Shown here: in pieces, positions 58,208-64,000 of the stretch
How the letters are laid out: every line of letters starts with the position of its first letter
How positions within the stretch are numbered: position 1 is the stretch's first letter
Assembly: GCA_017311185.1 (NCBI GenBank)
Contig: JAESUZ010000446.1
Coordinates: forward strand, 744,001-808,000
DNA: 64,000 bases
Source of the DNA: Proteles cristata cristata
Taxonomy: Eukaryota; Chordata; Mammalia; Carnivora; Hyaenidae
Direction: 5' to 3'
Notes under the pieces: generated by a model
The model's input: the letters and a program-made list of their open reading frames with translations, nothing else
The model's database searches: none
Told to the model about the DNA's origin: nothing
Made by a program: the position numbers and the translations under genes

Positions 58208-61200
58208 AAACACTGACTCTGATTTTGACTGCCATCAAGCCACACGGACGCTCCCTCCAGTTTCTAAGTTCCTGAGTCCTGAAACCTCATTTCCCCTCGG
58301 TAATGAGTGAAGTGTATAGCTGCCCTTTGAGCTCCACTTCTGAGTTCCGGCCTCGACAGGCCTGAAGGGCTCACTTTTTACTGGAGCGCAGCATCTAGAA
58401 CCACGTTGTCCTGAAGAGCCTCCTGCAAGGACGCGGTCCAAACCAGCAGCCTCCAGCCTCCCGGGACCCCGAGAGGGATGGACCCCGTGGCTGCAGGTTG
58501 TGCTTCCGAGGAGCTGAAATTATAACTTGGTTTCATTTAAAACAAAGCAGCCACTTGCGTCTAGAAGCCACGCGGGGGACAACACAGAACTAACATCTAT
58601 TCCTATCTCCTGGGAAGGGCTTCTGCAGGGAGGCACTCTCCTCCGGGGCCCATGAAGCCCAAGGAGGTCCATCCAACAGCTGTGGTGTCGGAGAGGGTCC
58701 ATGGATCGTCTGAAATCGCACCCAAAATAGTACACGTGGGCAAGTACATTTTCCTGAATGTCAACAGCTTTCACGAGAAGCTCTAAGGGGTCTGTCCCCT
58801 TATGTCCTAATGTCCCTAATGTAAAAATCTGCCCTGGGCCTGGGACCCTTCTGGGAATGTCAGCACATTCTCAGTTCTAGTAAGAGCTCTCAGTTCAAGA
58901 CAGAGTGAATTTTCCAGGAATCTGGTAAAGGGACAGCCTAAACCTTCCATTAAATACTTCTTCACGCCCACCTGCTTTGAACCCTCATTCCTTTGCCTCA
59001 TGGAATCCATTCTGTCATGAGGGGCTCAAGTGGGAAACTCATTAATCTTACTTAGTATGTTATTCATTCATCCATCCATCCATCAGATCTGAGAGTCTAC
59101 AGAGTAAGAAGGCAACGGAGACAAGAAACAAGTCAATGCAGCCTCTAGGCCCAGCCCCAAGCAGACGCGGAGAGGACAGACTGGGAGGCTTTGAGAGGCA
59201 AAGGATGGGCGTGGGGCCGGAGCTGAGGAGAGGCACCTGGTTCCACGTCTAAGAACCAGTCCCGCCTCTAATCCCCTTGCCGATCTTCATAACCAGGAAG
59301 ACACCTCCCCCAGGCAGGCAGCTGGAGGTCTATGCTCTAGAAAATGTGCACCAGAGCGAGTGGAGGAAGGAAGCCAACAGAGGCAGGCCCACCTCACTGG
59401 TCACAGCCAAGAAGCCAAGAGAAAATCCGACAGATCAGGAAACGTCACTGGACGGCTCCAAAGTGCATGCGTTTGTCAAGAGGGGAAAAGGAGAGCTCAC
59501 ACCGGTCCTTGAACTCTCAGTGCATCTTGTGTTTCTATCCCTCCGCGGAAATTCTACAGGAGGCTCAGACTTCCAGAGCCCACTGGCTGTTCCTGACAAC
59601 GCCCGTCTGCGAAGTCAGGGGCCACAGGCGCGGCCCCGCGTGTTCGGTGCTTGCCGGTGCGGGATGTGAAGCTGGTGGTGATGCGACCTGAGCCCTGAAC
59701 TCCAGAAAGCTGCTGCCCAAAGCTACACACGGCACAGACCTCACAGACGGACACTTACCCAGTACGCTTCTCCAGGACGGAGGGTGGAAAAATTTCATTT
59801 TCTCCAGATTTCGTTTCAGAGGGCAGCAGAAAACAAAGATTGGGAGATGCCGGTAATGACCGGGCTCCCCATTCTGAAGATTCTGCTACACCTTTGCAGA
59901 CCTGACGGACGACTCTGGTCATCTCTGTGTTTCTGTCCTTGTGTGTCTGTTTTTACTACAGATCGGGACCGAAAGCAGGGGGTACGAACCCCGCCCCTCC
60001 CTATGCTCAGGGCCCAACAAACACCAGCCCGGCATCCCTGCCGCGCTGTGGGACAGCGCTCCCAAGGTCAGAACCGGGCTCTGGCCTTCCCCTCCCAGGG
60101 CTCTCTTCAAAAAGTTCTCTAGTGGCGGCAGCTAAAAGGGCTAAATCACTTTCCAGAAATGAAGCCCGGTGGTCGCCATATTTTTATGGCACAAAAGGAA
60201 CTTTAGCGCAAAGTCTAAGTACAAGTAATATATTCCGGAATACGGAGCTTCTCGCCTCTCTTCTAAACCGGAGGACAATGTTAATAATGGCGGGAAGCCA
60301 AGGCAGGCAGCACAGGGAGCTTACAGGGAGCTGAAGCCTCAGGAGGACGGGTGGGGGGCCACACACCCTCCTGGTCCCCGAAGACAAGCATCTGGAACGC
60401 AGGGAGAAGGACCTGGCGTGGGGTGGGGGTTGTGCGTGAACGCAGGCCCGCGACGCTAAGATGTTACCGCTGACGACAACTTCTCCACGGGTAATGCTTA
60501 TAACTGTCGGTATGACTACGTCGAGCAGAGAAACGCTGCAACGTCCTCTCTAGAACACGGACCCCCAGCATCGTGGCGCTTGATGCCCCCGGTTCGTGCG
60601 GGCTCGCGACTCTTTCCAAACGTGCACACAAAGCAGTACTACCTTCGTCTCCCGTATCTCATTCACGGCCCGTCTTCAACACCAGCTCTTTCACAGACGC
60701 CTGAAGAACTGACCTCCAGAGATGTCACACATTAAATAAAAAATGATCATTTTAATTACTTAAAAGTGGCCAATTAGCCATGGGCTGAAAATACTTCAGA
60801 TCAATTTAGTGCATAAAACTAACTAATGAATTGTTATGAAGTGCTTGGTCCTTTTACGGTGTCAAGTAATCGGTCTATAACCAGAATCCCCATCATCATA
60901 AAAATAACTTAACAGCCACAAGTGAACACCACAAATCTCTAACATGTGTTCCCAGGACAAAGGAAAGAAAACAGTATATATGTAAAACTGAGGAATAATA
61001 AGAAATAAGTGCCATTAAGCTCACCATCATCTTAAGAGATAATATTCAGTGGGCGCCCAAAACAAAACAAAAAAAAGACCCTCAAAACCCAAAATACAAT
61101 CAAGAACCAAGAGACAAAATGGGATTTTAGTTTATGCGATCAAACATGTGACTTTGACCAAGAATTCCAGGTGGATAATATGCAACAAAGTTTTCATTAA

Positions 61201-61514
61201 AAAAAAATTTTTAATGTGTAAGGGCTGGGAAAAAATGGACAATCTATTTATTTTTTGCTCTGCTTCCTAATGCTAACTGATTTCAGTGCTACAGGATACA
61301 AAAGCACTGTGGAGAATAAAGACTGACGTGAGCTGCCTTTTATTTCTTTGCTCTAAAAACAGAAATTTATATTCCAAAGAAAGACAATACTAAGGAGAAA
61401 AGGCTGTCAGAAATGTTAACTATACACTGTTGCTGCTCATCGCCTTTTTTAAGATTTGGGAAGCTGTAGGGTCGGGCGAATGAAGCAGCAAAGATCTCAA
61501 GAAGGAAACTGACC

Positions 61515-61665
61515 TCAGGCGTACCTTAATGGCTTAGCCAGTTTCGTTCCTCCATCTATAAAAATCAGGGGCGCTCTGCCTGCTTGTCTGTGTCAGGTAA
61601 TTAACAGCTGTAAAGCAGTCTGGAAGTACAAACCGCTAAATAAATAATGACTGCCAAAGAATCTT
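61515..61665 (+). repeat. MIR fragment
   Basis: 'CGTTCCTCCATCTATAAAAATC' then 'GTCAGGTAATTAACAGC', 'GTAAAGCAGTCTGGAAG' and 'GCTAAATAAATAATGAC' follow the MIR tail consensus. Confidence 0.45.
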
Positions 61666-63066
61666 AATGATGATGTGCTAAATAATAATGATGAAACAGG
61701 GGCTCTGAACTCTACCATGTCGGTTTTCAAATTAATCACACCAGCAAGGTCCCGATCTCACAATATGGCTTAGCCCCGTATGAGGTAGCAAGTTTGATGG
61801 AGGGACTGAACTCGCAGAAGGGATCCTGTGTTTCCAAGAGCAGGTGACTCAACTTTACATGGAGTGATGAAAACAAGGTCACGGTCTCTTCCCGTGGCCG
61901 CAGAAATAGCGCCATCCTGCCTGTGTCCGGACTGTGGCTAATTCCCACCAGACACCATTTTACTCGGAGATCCACCAACCAGTCAACTTTTTGAGAATTT
62001 TCTTTTATTTCAAGTTGATTTTGAAATCCTAGACCCTAGTAACATTTAAAACGGTTTTCCTAGGAATTAAGGACACAGATGATGGCACCTATGATTCAGT
62101 TCTGTATCCTTCTCACTCCCCTGGGCTCCAATAGTTAGGAGATCGTCAGCCTCAGAACTTTCGGTGCTTTCTAGATGTGTGCTTACTAAAGAGACAGGAT
62201 GAAGACATCAGTACCACTTCCCTGGCCTTCCAAACTTTCCGTTCCAGTGGTGGCAGGAGATGCCATGACCATTAAAATATGGGCTGAGAAAGCACACATT
62301 ATTATTCGCAACTCGTCTCGTTTTTCCATATACATTTAAAGTAATTGATATATGTCATGAACTAAAATACAATCAAACAAACCCAAAGAATTCAGATCAT
62401 GGAAAAACAGGAAAAACCTTACAGATCGGACTCATCTCAATTCTTGGTCACTGAAAATATAGCATATAAAACACAGTCCTTTTTCCACATCTAAAATCTG
62501 ATCAAGGTTCTGCTTATAAAGTATGACGTTCTGCGAACTATCTGCACCATCACAAACAAAATGTAGCTATAAAGAATAGTTTAAACGTCATTAAACAAAT
62601 AAGGGTAAATCTTAGGTATTATGTATTTAGGGAGAAAGTCACGTGCAGTTCCTATTTCGAGGTAAAATTAAACATCTATGGAAGAAACCAACGTAAAGGG
62701 TATTTATTATTCACATGCAAGTATATAATTTTATCCTCATAATAACCACGACCTCAAATACCAGCTTTAGCGCCTCATATTAATTTAATTGTGACATTAG
62801 CTTTTATAATCACAGATGTAAAAAGACCACTGTGTTCCAAACACAGTCATCACACCAGTATCTCACTTCATGAAATTATGAGTCAAGATGAGAGACTCTG
62901 AACATATTTATATTTGATTAGTTTGGCTCATTTAAGAACACTGAATAATTTAAGATCTGTTTAAAGAAAAGGCAGGCGAAAGGCGCTGTTTCTGAGAAGT
63001 ACCGCGGGCAGCCTGCTGCCTCCGATGGACCCTGGGTTCCCCAGAACAACCGCTCACTGTGCGTAC

Positions 63067-63193
63067 CTTCCAGGTGAAGCCACATCAACCTTCCCTTCAC
63101 GCTGACCACGGAGGCCACGCAGAGCTCTCCTGGGTTCCGGGGGTTCACAGCTTCCAGTTTCATGTTCTTGGTGAAACCCCGACTGAATGATGT
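63067..63193 (-). CDS. SFMBT2: SFMBT2 exon: last MBT repeat, first half
   Basis: First exon in the window by transcription order. It begins [20 protein letters not shown], then [20 protein letters not shown], and ends LEG with the glycine split. '[19 protein letters not shown]' is the hallmark of an MBT repeat. The acceptor (TCTCTCTCTTTCAG) implies at least one more upstream exon. Donor GTACGC. No start codon is expected here. Confidence 0.96.
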
Positions 63194-63249
63194 CTGAAAG
63201 AGAGAGAGGACACTGAGCACACAGCAGGGTTACAACAACAGAGAGGCCG

Positions 63250-63285
63250 CACACACGTACACACACACACACACACACACACACG
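63250..63285. repeat. (AC)n microsatellite
   Basis: Short interrupted AC repeat 60 bases upstream of the exon's acceptor. Confidence 0.9.
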
Positions 63286-63731
63286 CTAACACACGCACGC
63301 AAATCGCATCCGTAAGACAAACGTCTTTCTTGCCATTCATGAGAAAAGAATCATGCCCTCTTCGTTTTTATCCCAGAATTAGAACTCTGCTGGCACACAG
63401 CAGGCACCTAATAATACCTGTCCAATGAGAGGGTGGATACGGTCTCTCTCCAGGCTCTTGTACGCCCCTATTTTCTACGCAATCACCAAGGTGCAGGTCA
63501 TTCCTTCTCCTTCCCTATCTTCCTGACTCACATCACTCCGGGCATATTCGAGGGTGTGAGGACAGAGCCCAAGTCTCCATCTAGCCTGACGAACTCCCAT
63601 TCGCGTTGTGAGTGCAGGTCTACTGGTGACGGGTTCCCAGGGTTTTCTCTGAAATTGTCGCTACTTGACATTTATGCTTTGGGCTTACTTTCATTTACTT
63701 TTGAAATTCACTTTTTAAAAGTTTACACTTA

Positions 63732-63898
63732 GGAGGGGATACCTGGGTGCTCAGTCAGTTGAGTGTCCAATTCTGGGTTTCAGCTCAAGTCATGATCTCA
63801 CGGCGGTGGGATCGAGCCCCAAGTCGGGCTCTGAGCTTGGGAGTCTGTCTCTCCCTCCCTCTCTCCAAAAAATTAAATAAACATAAAAAAATAAGAAT
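63732..63898 (+). mobile_element. tRNA-derived SINE with target-site duplication
   Basis: Head GGGGATACCTGGGTGCTCAG, B-box-like GGGATCGAGCCCC, short CT part, AATTAAATAAACAT tail. Flanks AAAAGTTTACACTTA (63717-63731) and AAAAATTTACACATA (63899-63913). Confidence 0.93.
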
Positions 63899-64000
63899 AA
63901 AAATTTACACATAGGGAAATTCACTCTTTTTGGTGCCCTGTTTCTGAGGGTTACATGCAGTCGTATGGTCATAACATCAATCAACAGGTAGAGCAGTCCC

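Larger units (their letters stand above)
50172..63066 (-). other. SFMBT2 intron (12.9 kb)
   Basis: Largest intron in the window. It holds a (CA)n tract (51386), an old L1 end (52977-53200), SINEs at 52457, 53736, 54371, 55539, 55819, 57501 and 57984, two MIRs, a hAT-like element split by two SINEs, and CpG-dense patches near 53.45-54.34 and 56.4-57.1 kb. From 58.2 to 63.06 kb there is no young repeat. Long overlapping ORFs at 54.5-55.4 and 56.4-57.1 kb look like by-products of GC-rich DNA. Confidence 0.8.
10780..64000 (-). other. SFMBT2: SFMBT2 gene, 3' half
   Basis: Gene-level entry for the minus-strand exon chain. SFMBT2 encodes a Polycomb-group nuclear protein, about 894 residues in human. 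Its MBT repeats bind methylated lysines on histone tails, and it associates with YY1-type DNA-binding partners. The window holds 11 coding exons (63067-63193, 50058-50171, 47374-47416, 45577-45647, 42849-42988, 35349-35458, 27525-27700, 26421-26587, 25943-26206, 24892-25020, 15505-15645). They total 1482 coding bases, or 493 residues plus stop. Every junction is GT-AG and every phase agrees, with no internal stop or frameshift. The N-terminal exons and promoter lie beyond 64000. The paralogue SFMBT1 is the main alternative. The linker and SAM sequences fit SFMBT2 better from memory. Confidence 0.94.
63194..64000 (-). other. Partial upstream SFMBT2 intron
   Basis: Begins at the acceptor of the 63067-63193 exon and continues past the window edge. 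Contains an (AC)n tract and one SINE; no further exon is visible before 64000. Confidence 0.75.

Noticed and set aside
59758..59830. Exon-like segment on the minus strand ending in a GTAAGTG donor
   Set aside because: No acceptor of good quality that keeps the SFMBT2 frame between the flanking exons, and the known protein joins the two MBT exons directly. Would need RNA evidence.

Overview
This is a mammalian nuclear genomic window from a carnivore, most likely a cat (Felidae). About 32 copies of a roughly 200-bp tRNA-derived SINE of the CAN-SINE/SINEC type are scattered over both strands, in the form carried by cats: a tRNA-like head with A and B boxes, a CT-rich stretch, then an A/T-rich tail ending in AATAAA-like motifs. 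Two 5'-truncated, still well-preserved LINE-1 3' ends are also present. There is no bacterial gene organisation, and nearly all long ORFs are chance frames in introns, UTR or repeats.

The only gene I can support is the 3' half of SFMBT2 (Scm-like with four MBT domains 2), on the minus strand. Eleven coding exons run from 63193 down to 15505 and are joined by canonical GT-AG introns. All phases agree, giving an unbroken 493-residue C-terminal part. In order it encodes the last MBT repeat, a short basic linker, the SLED/DUF3588-type domain, a basic Arg/Lys patch, an acidic Ser/Glu/Asp linker and a C-terminal SAM domain ending at a TGA stop (15505-15507). The remaining N-terminal exons lie beyond 64000.

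Layout: 1-10780 is downstream intergenic DNA (old L1, MIR, six SINEs, one mariner-like element). From about 10780 to 15504 is a SINE-free, roughly 4.7-kb candidate 3' UTR with paired AATAAA signals near its distal end. From 15.5 to 63.2 kb are the exons and ten introns. A partial intron follows to 64000. The introns hold SINEs, the twin L1 insertions (21.98-23.01 and 34.10-34.99 kb), older repeats (MIR, hAT/MER5-like, L1, a second mariner-like element), a (CA)n microsatellite and several CpG-dense patches.

SFMBT2 is a Polycomb-group chromatin protein: its MBT repeats read methylated histone tails, and the SAM domain mediates assembly with other Polycomb proteins. I found no second protein-coding gene, tRNA or rRNA gene, CRISPR array or previously undescribed gene system. 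The points of interest are repeat biology (target-site duplications, a possible 3' transduction, a triplicated target site, nested insertions, paired TIR elements), the long UTR with possible alternative polyadenylation, and intronic CpG patches.
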